The notes beneath the pieces were generated by a model that was given only the letters and a program-made list of their open reading frames with translations, ran no database searches and was not told where the DNA came from. Below, piece after piece: positions 35,576-46,662 of a stretch of 64,000 nt of DNA. The stretch lies in NCBI GenBank assembly GCA_026225945.1, contig JAMJFZ010001133.1, positions 17,761,501 to 17,825,500 on the forward strand, in the 5' to 3' direction. Position numbers and translations under genes: made by a program. This DNA is from Cricetomys ansorgei (Eukaryota > Chordata > Mammalia > Rodentia > Nesomyidae). The stretch's first letter is position 1; every line of letters begins with the position of its first letter.

Positions 35576-36235
35576 TTTCTACAGCAATTGTTTCTGATTA
35601 GTACCACTATCTCATGCAAAGGTGGAGGATACATTTTCATCTTGAGGTGTCTCTAGAGTAAAGCCAGCTTAGATCAGCCTGGACATCTAATAAGATGCCC
35701 CTGTTCTAGAGACCCACGGATGAAGGTACATTATTCCTAGCAGAAACATGGTGATGTGGAGGACCAGAAGAGGCACCCCTAACTAGGTGGCTGGTATCCC
35801 ACATTTAGGTCACCTGGATGGAGCAGGGCCACCTGGTCCCAGCGACACAGGCTATAGCAGAAGCTTCGGGAGTCCTCAACAATGCTACCACCTCCACTTT
35901 CTGATCCCAACCATCCCAGGCTGCTTCTGCCTTGTAGCATCTGGTCTAGAAGTTTCCCTCACCTCACTGGCCTTCTAGAAAAAGCATTTCCCTCTACCTT
36001 TTCTGTCACCAGCGAGCCTCCCCTTCCACTCTAGGCCCTGGGAATGGGGTTGGCACTTTTCAAATAATTTCTCATTTGTGTCAAAGACAATCAATAGAGA
36101 AGCAAAGGCTCCTTTTCATCAGAGGAGAATGTACAAAGAGGAGCTGTGTGTGCAGGAAACTTACAAGACAAAATGTGACTCCTCTGATGAGGAAGTAAGG
36201 AACCCGAATGCAGAGGGGATGCCAAACACCCAAAA

Positions 36236-36390
36236 TATTCCACAGGTGTAATTAGACTCTCTTGAAACATCAAGAAATTACGTAATATCCATATTGCACG
36301 TGAGTATTTACATTGGGCATTTAAGTGGAATCTACCAAACTCGTGTTAATTTAGGACTCCATACTTAAAGGGAAACAAACAGCATAGGCC
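36236..36390 (+). repeat. Local duplication, copy B
   Basis: This is the direct-orientation partner of 35418-35575, starting 818 bp further right. The DNA between the two copies (35576-36235) shows no recognised repeat. It could be an old tandem duplication or two copies of an unnamed ancient repeat. Confidence 0.8.
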
Positions 36391-36752
36391 CTCAGTTGCT
36401 TTTTGTTTTGAGATTTCAAATGACAGACAACATGGGAACATGTAGATCTGGCTGAGTTCTGAACGTTCTTCCACCACACTTTGATTGAAGCCCTTGGGAC
36501 ATGAGGAAGTCTCAGGGGGACAGGATGGGCAACTTATGGCACCATGGCAATTCCTAGTCTTCTTGAGCAGGGCACTCTGCTCCCTGGCCCCTTTTCAGGA
36601 ACTTTCCCCAGGGAGTGCTCCAAAATGTCACTTCTTAGGCCTTCAGTTGGCCCCTGTGATGAAATCTTCTTTGTTTTCTAAGAGTCATGCTGGATAGCCC
36701 AGCCAGTGTTCATGAAAGAGTGAAGGTAACTCTCCACTCCCTGAGTTTAGAG

Positions 36753-36976
36753 CAGCAGTTCACAACCTGTGGGTAATGACCCCTTTAGGGGTCTAATGAC
36801 CCTTTTGCATGGGTCATCTAAGACCATCTGCATATCAGATATTTATGTTACAATTCATAATAGTAGCAAAATTACAATTATGAAGTAGCAGTAAAAATAA
36901 TTTTATAGTTGGAGGTCACTACAACATGAGGAATTGTATTAAGGGGTCACAGCATTAGGAAGGTTGAGAACTACTG
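36753..36976 (+). mobile_element. URR1-type hAT DNA transposon, complete
   Basis: The termini are 'cagcagttcacaacctg' and 'aggttgagaactactg', an imperfect terminal inverted repeat. The interior has 'tcatctaagaccatctgc', 'cagatatttatgttacaatt' and 'aaaaataattttatag', as in the rodent nonautonomous hAT family URR1. Flanking octamers gtttagag (left) and tttctgag (right) both resemble the hAT target consensus nTCTAGAn. Confidence 0.9.
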
Positions 36977-38040
36977 TTTCTGAGGGATTTTGGTGATAAG
37001 AGGGCCATCTCAAGCCAACTCCAGGCAGGGAATGGAAAGGTTTTGTTGCTACAGACACAAAGGCCAGTGCACACCGGGGACGAGCAAAGGCAAGCTGCTT
37101 TGGCTGACACCATCAACCACAAGAAACAAAACAGACCCAAGGAAGAGAGGATGCTGGTGACGTGGCTATCTTCCTAGCAGCAGACAAATGTGCCCTGCCC
37201 CCGCACATCGGACTCCATCCTTGGGGTGTTGGTTCCAGGGCTGGTGTGCACATGGCAAGGAAGGGCCTCAGCCCCCACACCTTATGCATCTCACAGATGT
37301 GTCAGCTGGTATGAGTTATCCAACAGTGACCACATTTTGGGGAGAAATCATCCATTGATTTATCACAGGGGGCATAAATCATAAATGCATTTAGTTGTCT
37401 TCATCGCCTTTCTCGTCATCCTGCCCCTCTGAAGTGAAATTAAGAGGCAGCTGTCTTATCTGGGATCAATTCCAGATCCCATTTGTGTTTGAAAAAGAAA
37501 GCCAGGGGAGGGTTCATACAAACCTTCCATCACAGGTTGATCAAAGTCCTGGTGCCTTGAAGGCCAAGTCCCACAGCAGATAGCTTTGAGAGACCCAGGG
37601 GTGCAAGATGTAGACACCTGGGCTCACACAGTTCCCTCCCATCCCAAATGAGACCGAAGACACTAACAAGTTCCACGCTGTCTCTCAGAGAAGCCACTCC
37701 CCTGACGCACACCCTGTGGCTTACAGCCTCTGAGCCCACAGAGATTCCTATACGCCAGGGGAGGCCCCAAATGCCACATGAGAACAAAGACTCCTTGGCT
37801 GTACATTTTAAAATTTAGAATAAACCACAGCAAGGACAGAAGAATCCTACCAGAAAGTTATCAAGAGCTCCTCTAAAACACTTCTATTTTCTCTACAAAT
37901 TCCACAGGTCTTCCAGGGGTCCTGTCTCATTCGCAGTGTTCTCTTTCCTAGAGATTCTTGTCCCGTTTTCCCTCCTCATCCCAAGTATGAAAGATTCTGC
38001 ATGTGCCGGTGTTAATCCTCACAACAAACAGGGAGGAGCA
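36977..38040. other. Intronic DNA, nothing recognised
   Basis: Unique-looking sequence without coding similarity. Confidence 0.4.
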
Positions 38041-38130
38041 CTCGCAAGGCTGCTTTGAATATTACAAAGAATCAGAGAGACTGAGCAACTGGTTTCAGAT
38101 CACACAGTTAAGGGCGAAGCTCAACATTAA
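38041..38130 (-). mobile_element. MIR SINE fragment, antisense
   Basis: 'cagagagactgagcaactgg' and 'cagatcacacagttaagggc' are the antisense MIR core. Confidence 0.6.
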
Positions 38131-40840
38131 GCTTGGCTTTTCTGTTTCTTTCAAACGTTAAGACTTTCTAACTCTTGGTTACTCTACTATTCTACAGAGA
38201 GTCATCAAAATTCCTGCCTAGAAGAGGCAGACTCACAGACCCATGTCCCAGAGTGCATCCCACCCCATTTTCCTCACGTCAAGTAGCCAGCTGTCAAATG
38301 TTTCGTGTATTTCTTTTTTCCTTCTTTTTTAAGAGAGCCTGAATGTTCATTTAAGAAGAAGAGCTCCTAAAGGGTTGTTTCCTACATTGAGAGGAATAGG
38401 AAGGAGTGGTGCTTTGGGAGGGTTACGATAATGACCCTGTGCAGAGGAAACACATTTCAGTAAGTATTGCTTGGCTCGCACACACATCCTCTCCTTTGGA
38501 GTCCTGATCTGGAACAGTCTCCTTTGAAATTCTAAAACCATTGCATTGTATCCTGTCCCACTGAGGTACAAAATAAGTCACATGAAAGCAAAACTGAAGT
38601 GATCCAAGTCTTAAAAGCCCCAGAGTTTCCATGGGTTGTGAGGGTCAAATTCATAGATGCAAGAGTTGAAAGTCCCCCAAATCCAGGCTTCTGAAGCCAT
38701 AGACTCAGCCCCCAGCTCAGTGCACCTTCCCCAAAGCAGAGGGCACTTGGGAAATCTGTTCCAGAGCTCTGTGAGGGCCCCAGGAAGTTTCCTGGCCATT
38801 TAGCTAATCCCCCCACCAAGGCTCACTTTCAGTTCACATTCCAGCACTGATTTTCACTGGGGCCTCTCTGCTTTCCAACTAGGCCACAGAATTCATGCCT
38901 GGTAGTTAACATACAGCTCATGCATGTCCCCCAATGAGGCCCATTAGTCACCACCCTCAGCTGTTTTCTTTCCTCGGGAGGAATCCCTGAGGAACAAAGA
39001 GACTAGAGCAAAATCTATTTTTACTTTGTGAAAGAGGGACCAATGCATTAAACTCAGTTTGAGTGTGGAGTCCCTGGGAAGGGTTGGGAAGACTCTTGTG
39101 AGACGCTCTGGGCTCTAAGGAAGCTCTGAGAGGGGCCAGGCTCAGAGTTCTGGGCTGTAGGGCCCCATACCCTCACCTAGCCCTAGAAGTCTGTTTCCTT
39201 CCTACTGTTCATAGGAACAAAGAGCATAAGGGTAGTTGGGTGTGCAGTAGGTTGATAGCCAAAATCATCTGGCATCAGGAGGCTTATGACTAATGCTTAG
39301 ATGTACAAAGAAGGAATGGTTTGGGTTATGGAGGGTATCTGATTTCCCAAAAATCTACTGCAAAAAGGAGCTTCATTTATGAGGCAAAAAGGTGATTTGT
39401 GTGCCAGACAGAGAGAGAGGGAAAGAGAAGAGCTAAGTAAGCGAATGTCTCCTCTGTGATGAAGACCTTGTACTGTTCAAAGCTCATGCCCGGTTTGGGG
39501 ATTCAGGACCCTTCCTGTTAGGCTGCTGGGATCCAGTTCAAAAAGTAAGTCATCCCTCTGGTGCACACACTATTAAGAAGCAGGGTGACTCGCAGGGAGA
39601 GGCAGGAAACTTGCCTTGACCTAAATCTACGTTCTTTTCCTTCTGTCCACAAATGTTTATCAAGCACCTACTGGGTATCAGGCATTGTACCAGGTTGTAA
39701 GCTTAGAAGGAAAAAACAAAACACAACAGAAACTGCCATCAGCGTCTGCTGGAGAAGACACACACTTCAGAGATGACCGTGCTCGTCTCCAGTTGCTACG
39801 GCAACCAGTGCTGCGGAGAAGTTCAAGGTGCTGGAGAACGCCGTTCCTGTGGAAGGTCATGCCCTCAGACAAGAGCAGTCTTCCTGAAAGTTAGCTCACA
39901 ACCACCTAGAACTGGAGACACTTTGAGACTCAGTAAGAGTCTGGGTACTCTCTGTTCCCCCTCCCCCAGCCCCAATAGAGCTCAATGGTGAAGCACTAGG
40001 CAGGCTATGTTCTCTGTCCAACCAAAGGTCTCAGATCAGCAGGAGGTGCTGGGGACTAGGCCACAGGTATGGGTTTTACAGGCAAGTTCTAGAACTTGCC
40101 TGGTTGTAGGTTCTTATATAACTTTGTTTCTTTATCTATAAAGCAGTACACTATCAGTATCTATATCTTAAAAGCCCTGTAAGGAGCAGCAAGGTGATGC
40201 TTGCTCAGGGCTCTGGAGTGGTTGGCTAGCATCCAGGAAGGTTTCTGGACATATGACATGATGTGTGCCAGGTAACACGTTACTCACATGATGGACAAAA
40301 CAGACACGCTCTACTTCTCACAGATGAGATGACACACACAAACCACCTCCGAAGGCCTTTATCATTTGCTCTAAGATGAAAAGCAAGGCACATAAAAGAA
40401 AGAAGTAATGAAGTCTAGGGTGAGCTTAGTCAACTGGTCAGCATGAACGTCATGGTAAAGGTGGCATCCGAGACAGGCCATAAAAAGCTGAAGAGTAATT
40501 CAGTGCAGAAGCTGTGGGCAAAGGCCAGGCAAATGGAATAGGACATACAAATGTAGCCAGGAGCAGAGAGTTGAGCCGAGGGCACAAGGGGGGAGGGGCA
40601 GCAGCCGAGAAGACTGGAATCAGGTCTTCGTGGACCAGTGTGAGCAGTCAGTGGCAGCCTGAGGGAATCAAGGGCACCATCTGTTTCTAGTTTCCGGAAG
40701 CCCTCCCCACGCCCTGGGCTACCTTTCCTTCTGTTGGCTATCCCGTTTGATAGAGCCCCACTGACCTAGTTTTGTTGTTGTTTTGTTGCGCCTGCTTTGT
40801 CATCCTATCCGAGACAAATCCAAACCATATATAAACCAAA
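38131..40840. other. Intronic DNA, nothing firm
   Basis: A short ancient-repeat-like motif 'aaatgtttatcaagcaccta' sits at 39651-39670. No coding sequence was seen. 39680-39900 gives overlapping open frames in three frames without similarity. Confidence 0.4.
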
Positions 40841-40844
40841 GCCA

Positions 40845-41420
40845 GACTCCACATCTGATAAGGGATTAATTACCTACCCACCCTCCAAGATACATAAGGA
40901 ACTCTGTAGACTCAATGGCAAAATATAATCAAAACCAACCAAAGGAAAGAGGAAATCCTGTGTAGACATTTTCCCAGAGGAGAAGTGTGAAGGACTAATA
41001 CGTGTCTTAAAGGATGCTCAACACTGCAGTCTCTGGGGGAAAATGGGAATCAAGGATTGTCCCATTAAACTCATTATGGGGAAATGTAATATGAGCTGGC
41101 AAGAAAAGGGAACCCCCATACAGTTGCAGGGCGTAGACTGCTGCATACCTCATGGAAAATAGTACAGAGGGTACTTAGAAAGTGAAAACAAAACCTCCCA
41201 TGGACAACAGTCCCATTTCTAGGAATAGAACCAAAGGGATGGAAATCAGGATTTCTAAAAGACCAGTGTTCTCCCATGAATATTATAGCATTGCTCACAG
41301 TGACCAAAATACCAGAACAGCCCAAACGTCCATGTCAAGGCAATGGAGAGAGACAATGTAGTTTGTATACAAAGAGGGCTCTACTGCATTTTCTACAGTC
41401 TGAGTGGATCAGGCTAATCA
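40845..41420 (+). mobile_element. Old L1 ORF2 3'-end fragment
   Basis: It keeps the order of L1 ORF2 C-terminal DNA: 'ctgataagggattaattacc', 'ccaagatacataaggaactc', 'ttttcccagaggagaagtg', 'aaaggatgctcaacactgc', 'catttctaggaatagaacc' and 'agaacagcccaaacgtccat'. It is interrupted by indels and has no long open frame, so it is a dead copy. Confidence 0.85.
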
Positions 41421-42793
41421 AATCAATCACGGGCTACAGTAAGCAGAAGGGTTAAGATTTCCCTAGCATGGCGGGCGGGGTTGCAAAATGGTTCCGTCAC
41501 CTGGTGGGAATGTACGCTGCCTGTCATCTGCTTTCTAAAGACAGCGGCACCTGGATGGAAGCCAAAGCCAACAAGCCCAGGAAGAGACACAGCGGCTGAG
41601 GCAGCAGAAAAGTGTTCAACGGCTGCCTAGAGCCCCAGAGTCCTAGTGATTCTTTCAATGACTGGCCGCAGCCACACATCAGTGAGTCTCCTTCCTATCG
41701 TGTCTTGTCATGCTCTTCTTGCTGGAGTCACAAGATGTCTAATACCAGCAGAAGTAATTAAAAATAAACTGGGAGACAATGAACCATTTCGACTGTGCTT
41801 TCAGCTGTGAGGAAGGCCTGTGTGAGCTCTCACCATGGTGACTGCAAATGCTTTTCCTGTCATTCTGTTGACTGACCACGAGTAATGAATGTTCCTGCTA
41901 CTTTTTCAGGACAGCTTTAGGATTTATCGCCCTTGAAAAAAATACAGCAGAGACACACACTCACCCTAAACTTCTAGACTACAGCCAGCGGAAAGCATGA
42001 GAAAAGGGGGAAGGGTAAAGAAAGGATCCTCTGAACAGAGCTCGGAGGTAAAACCAGTGGGAAACAGAAGGATTCATGGGAAATAGGTCCTACCACTGAG
42101 ACTCCTAATGCCACCCATTTAAAGTTGATGAAAGCTGGCAATGAAGGTCAACACCCAAACTGCACTGAAGCCTAGTCTTTGTCTCCTAGCTGCTGGGGAA
42201 CTCAAAACAATAAGCTCATGGATATTTCCTGATCAAAACTCTCGATAGCTCCCACTACTCTTGTATCAGTGAAGGTTCCCAGCTTCTTGCGCCCATCAAA
42301 GCTCAGAGGAACTAGCCCCTGTGGTCCCGTCAGGCTTTGCGTGACACAGTCCTCAGGCTCCGGCCATGCATTCTTCAGTGGACTCTGCCCACATGCCCAT
42401 CTTCTCCTGGCCCCACTCCATGGCTCCTTTCAGTTACCCTAGAGGTTCTCCTTGGCTGGCCCATCTACAAGAGTGACCGCCATGCTGTTCTCCATCCTAG
42501 AGCAGTATTTGTCTTGTTCAGAAGACTTATCTTATTTCAAGTGTTGTGATCTGCTTCCGTTTTCTGTGATTTTGTTGTTTGTATCAACCCCATACTTCTG
42601 AGCTCTGTTAAAATACCCCCGGGTACAAGGGACCCAGCAAACAGTTACTGCTGACGTACTGCCCCCTTTCCTTCTTTCACTTATTCCTCCTGCCAATATT
42701 CCCTACCTCTTTCTAGGTCTCATAGTAATCTGGTTCTATGAGATGGAAACAGACACAGCTAGTGTAGGGGTGGTCATGAAGACTACTATGAGA
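41421..42793. other. Intronic DNA, nothing recognised
   Basis: Unique-looking sequence. No coding similarity. Confidence 0.4.
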
Positions 42794-42813
42794 CACACAC
42801 ACACACACACACA
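42793..42813 (+). repeat. Short (CA)n microsatellite
   Basis: About 10 CA units between 'tatgaga' and 'aaatctt'. Confidence 0.85.
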
Positions 42814-43164
42814 AAATCTTAACTCCTTGGCTTGCTTGTGATCTTGGGAAAACCTTATCTCCTTCCAACCTGCTCAAAGGAAGGTGAAAAGCCAGGCAGT
42901 GAATAATGGAATTCAGAAAGAAAAAGAACAAGCAAAAAATTCCTTCCAAACGGCTCTTAGTTATCAGAACACTGAGTTCCTAAGTGAATTAGCCCTTTGG
43001 AGGTAACCAACAGCCCCTCTAAGTGAACTAAAAATCCACTCAACAAGAGGGGAATTGTGCCTGGTATGGGAAACCTAACCAACTACTCAGGGTAGTGAAG
43101 TCATAGGTCTTGAAGGAGAACGTACAACTTCCATTTTACTAAACCAGCATAATCCCTGACGACA

Positions 43165-43808
43165 TTCTAAATATCTATCCTTCTACCCACAGATAAGTGT
43201 AGTCCTCATCCTGTATCAAGTAAACTTTGCAACAGATGGAGACCATTACAGAAAACCACAACCAAAGTGCAAAATTGTAGAGCCCAGTCTCCATGGATAT
43301 ATACACAATACAATTCCCCCAGGGATCATTGAGGAAGAGGAGGCACAAAGATAGTAAGAGCCAAAGGAACACAGAGTTTGCTGTGAGATTTACGTCTCCT
43401 AGGAATGTCAGAAACTACACCCATAAAGTCTCACCAGCATGACTACATAAAAATGATCTCAACAAGAACAAAAATAGACATGCTAACGTGGATAGGGTTG
43501 TCGATCCTACACAAAGAACTACAGGCAGCTAAGGAATGGTGAGAGCAGAAGAAATAGTCTATTCTTGAGAGGAACACACCAGCTGGTTATCCAATACCAA
43601 ATAATCAGCTTTGAAAATATGCTTACAAGTAACATTATACAGACTAAGAAGATTGTGCTTACATATTTAGGAATATACATCAACAATTAATGAAAAAAGA
43701 AGCCATGAATTTTTGACAAAATGCAAGAAGGTTATATGGGAAGGTTTGGAGGGAGAAAGGGGAAAAGAGGAATTATGTAATTATAATCTCAAAAAAAAAA
43801 GAAATAAT
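43165..43808 (+). mobile_element. L1 (Lx-type) 3' UTR
   Basis: The remembered order of the rodent L1 3' UTR is complete: 'cccacagataagtgtagtcc', 'gagaccattacagaaaacca', 'cacccataaagtctcaccag', 'cacaaagaactacaggcagc', 'agtaacattatacagactaa', 'gggaaggtttggagggagaa', then 'aattataatctc' and a poly(A) tail at 43792-43800. 5'-truncated, no coding part. Confidence 0.92.
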
Positions 43809-44238
43809 AAAGGAGATAAAAATCAAAGAATTAGCCCTGTCTTTGCTCAGAAGCTGCTTTCCCCAGAGTGCTTCAGGCTTTGTGGAAAGATGAGGGGCAG
43901 AGGCACTGACCTTTACAAAACTCCTCAGGGGCTCTGAGGCAGAGCGAAGCCTTTGTGAGTCCTGAATGCCCAGGAACAAGGCTAACTAGCAAGGGAAGGA
44001 GATTGTCTGGGCAAGTCACCATGCAGCCCTTCTGAGATCTTAGTGGCACCAGCTTTAAGCTTGGTAACTTTAGTCATGCTTCTAAAGTGCATGGAAGACA
44101 CATACAGGGTCCTCCTAAGATCCAAGCCTTCCCTATATTCCCCATCTAAAACTGGTTTTGGTTCCCTCCTTGTGGTCCCCAGCAGGTCACCAAGGATCCC
44201 CCAAGAACCCTAGGATACCCATTTTTGTTTTCTTTGTT
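43809..44238. other. Intronic DNA, nothing recognised
   Basis: Unique-looking sequence between the L1 tail and an ID-like fragment. Confidence 0.4.
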
Positions 44239-44320
44239 TTTTGATATAAGGACCGAATCCAAGGCTTATGCAAGCCAGTAAAGTGTTCACCCTATGTATA
44301 CCCTAGCCTCTTCGGAAGCT
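44239..44320 (-). mobile_element. ID-like/B4-head SINE fragment, antisense
   Basis: 'ggaccgaatccaaggcttat' then 'gcaagccagtaaagtgttca' and 'ccctagcctc' are the antisense of a tRNA-Ala-derived ID-type head. Confidence 0.65.
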
Positions 44321-44734
44321 CTTGAAGTCCTGGAAGGTACCACCTTCTGGCCTGTTCTTGAGATAATTGAGGAGCAAAAACCCTGCAGGCGGGCTATCAT
44401 TTGCCTCTGAGTTTCCTTCATCCTTCTGGAGAGTGAACTAACTCAGCTAAGCACATAGACAGTCTTGTCCCGAGACCAAGTGATTTTTATCCTTTTTTGC
44501 TCTTGCCTATAGCCCTAGGGTTCCTAGCACTCCAGAGTCCTGTCGCCCTGCAGACTGGCAACTGGGACCAGTGAGGCCAAAAGATGAACTTACTATGCTA
44601 ATGACACAGTGCAGTTTGGAGCCTGTGGCCCACGCTCCTTTCACTTTGCTTCTTCCTCAAGATATCTGTGTGCTCCCTTAGGATCCAGCTTAGCTTAGCA
44701 TCCAACAGAGGAGCCGTTGACCAGCTCTACCAAC

Positions 44735-44885
44735 TGCTCACTGTGGAGCCCGAATCAGTTATGTGGTTCCTTGGTGCCTCAGTTTCCTCTGGGGAAAAAA
44801 TGGGTTAACAGTGGTTCCCATCTCACACAGTGGCACATGAAAGGTTTAGAACAATGCCTGCCACCCTGCACTCAATAAAAATTTG
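44735..44885 (+). mobile_element. MIR SINE
   Basis: 'tgcctcagtttcctctgggg' with 'tttagaacaatgcctgcc' and 'ctcaataaaaatt' is a clear MIR in sense order. Confidence 0.88.
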
Positions 44886-45299
44886 CCTCAGGTATCAGTG
44901 TCATCTTATGAATTGAGGGCGCAGGAGATCAGTTTAAAACTGATTATTTATTGAAGGGAACTCAGGTTCCAGGGAATGGAGAGCAAGTAAATAGAGAATT
45001 CAAGAACCACTTCTGTTGCTCTATATGAAGCCCTGTGAGGATGGGTTGCTCAATGACATTTAAGAGGGAAAGGTGGGTCATTATCCACATTGAATACCCA
45101 GGCATTGTGTCCCTCTTCTACCCACACCAAGAGTAAGTTAACAGGTAATCTGTCATTGAATTGTTACAAGTAAAATACTAACCCCTAAAGGGTGACAAAA
45201 AGACAACTGAAGGTTTTCAACTCTTGGGTAGATTGGTCCTTCCCTGGTAAAATGGATTAGAAAGATGCCGTTCTATTTGTGTTGGGGGAGGGTTGTAAA
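44886..45299. other. Intronic DNA, nothing recognised
   Basis: Unique-looking sequence. Confidence 0.4.
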
Positions 45300-45615
45300 T
45301 TGACTGTTTCAATTTCTCCAATTCATATGTTGAAATCCTGACTCACCGTCTGATAGTACTAGGAGACTAGAATGGGAAAGGTGTAGGCTGCAGTCCCCAT
45401 GCATAGCTATGACAGAGCTCACCGGCTTCCTCATGCAGCTCTCCACCATGTGAGGATTTGAGATGGCAGTCTCCAGACTTGAAGCCAGCTCTTCCCACAC
45501 ATGCTGGACCCCTGGCCTTGAACTTCCAGGCTCCCAGACTGTGAGATATAAGTCACTTTCACTAATAAGCTACCTAGACTATGCCATTTTCTTAATGCAA
45601 CCCAAACCAACAAGG
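45300..45615 (+). mobile_element. MLT1-like MaLR LTR
   Basis: 'catatgttgaaatcctgact' and 'tagtactaggagactagaat' are followed by 'agggagtctc'-type end sequence after 'cagactgtgagatataagtc'. This is the MLT1 order. Antisense to the gene. Confidence 0.72.
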
Positions 45616-46159
45616 GAGTCTCTAGCTTCCTGAATGTTGCCAGAGAGTAAATCTGATTCTTTCTAGTCTATTCCTTCTGTTACTCCACTGACCTGAGAGC
45701 CATGGTCCCCTGCCGTGTACCCATACACACAACCACCAAAATCCAAGGAAGGGACCATCATGTGTAATGATTCTGAAGACTCAACATTCCAGGCCCTGGC
45801 TGTAGCTCAAGGCCTGGGAACCCCATCCCTCAGCATCCCTGTCCCAAGTGTGATATCCTGGGTCTGAAGCAGCACTGAAGGAGTCACAAGGAGGGGGCTA
45901 CACTTCACTGCTGAAAAGCAGTAAGGCCCTGAGCATCCTGGGGTGAGATTTCTAGCACGAAAAGCATATTCCACTCAAGGTTTCACTCCTCTTGATTCTA
46001 TTCTGTGGCGCTACAGTTCATCTAGGCAAAAAAAAGAGCTGGGAAAGGGAGGGGCAGACTGCCTCTGCCATTCTCAGTGGCATCCAGTGTCACACGCCGT
46101 GCCGAGGGCATCTCAATGATGCACAACTACACAACACTTCCTCCGATTTCCCTGAAGAT
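45616..46159. other. Intronic DNA, nothing recognised
   Basis: Unique-looking sequence. Confidence 0.4.
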
Positions 46160-46337
46160 ACTTTATATCAGGTATTGGCAAACAATATTAAAGCACCATG
46201 GAATAGCTATTTCAGGCTTCATGGGCCAGCCAGTCTCTGTTATACCCAAACCCAGGCATCAGCTATAGGCAATATGGGTGCAAATGGGCATGCCCGTACT
46301 AAAATAACCCTGTCTACAGACTCGGAAATTTGACCTT
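46160..46337 (-). mobile_element. Ancient hAT-Charlie-like DNA transposon, antisense
   Basis: This is the same family as 16175-16365, read in the other direction: 'tattggcaaacaatattaaa', 'ttcaggcttcatgggccagc', 'agtctctgttatac' and 'aaatgggcatgcccgtac'. Both ends are diverged. Confidence 0.65.
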
Positions 46338-46404
46338 CATATGCCTTTCTTTTGTCATGAAATAATCTTGTTTTCATTTAAGTTTCGTTTATTTTGTTAA
46401 TACG

Positions 46405-46662
46405 TATGTGTGATGTATATGCATATGTGTATGCAAGTGTGCATTCCTGTGCATTGCTAAGGAGACCAGAGGAGGACATCAGGTGTCCTGCTATATCCGC
46501 CTTATTCTCCAGAGAGCCTCCTTTCTTTGCTGGGGTGACAAGCTTACACATCCAGCTTTTTTTTCTTCTTTATTTTTAAAGTGTGTGCTGGGGATTTAAA
46601 GTCATGTCATCATACTTGTGTAGCAAAAACTCTTACCCGCTGAGCCATCTCCCCAACCCACT
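46405..46662 (-). mobile_element. Antisense B4-family SINE with internal deletion
   Basis: A GT-rich tail precedes 'gaccagaggaggacatcagg', a shortened body with a T-rich insertion, and the antisense head 'acccgctgagccatctcccc' at about 46634-46655. Confidence 0.85.

Noticed and set aside
36753..36976. Simple hairpin-forming noncoding RNA gene
   Set aside because: The inverted ends and interior fit a known type of rodent hAT element with transposon-like flanks.
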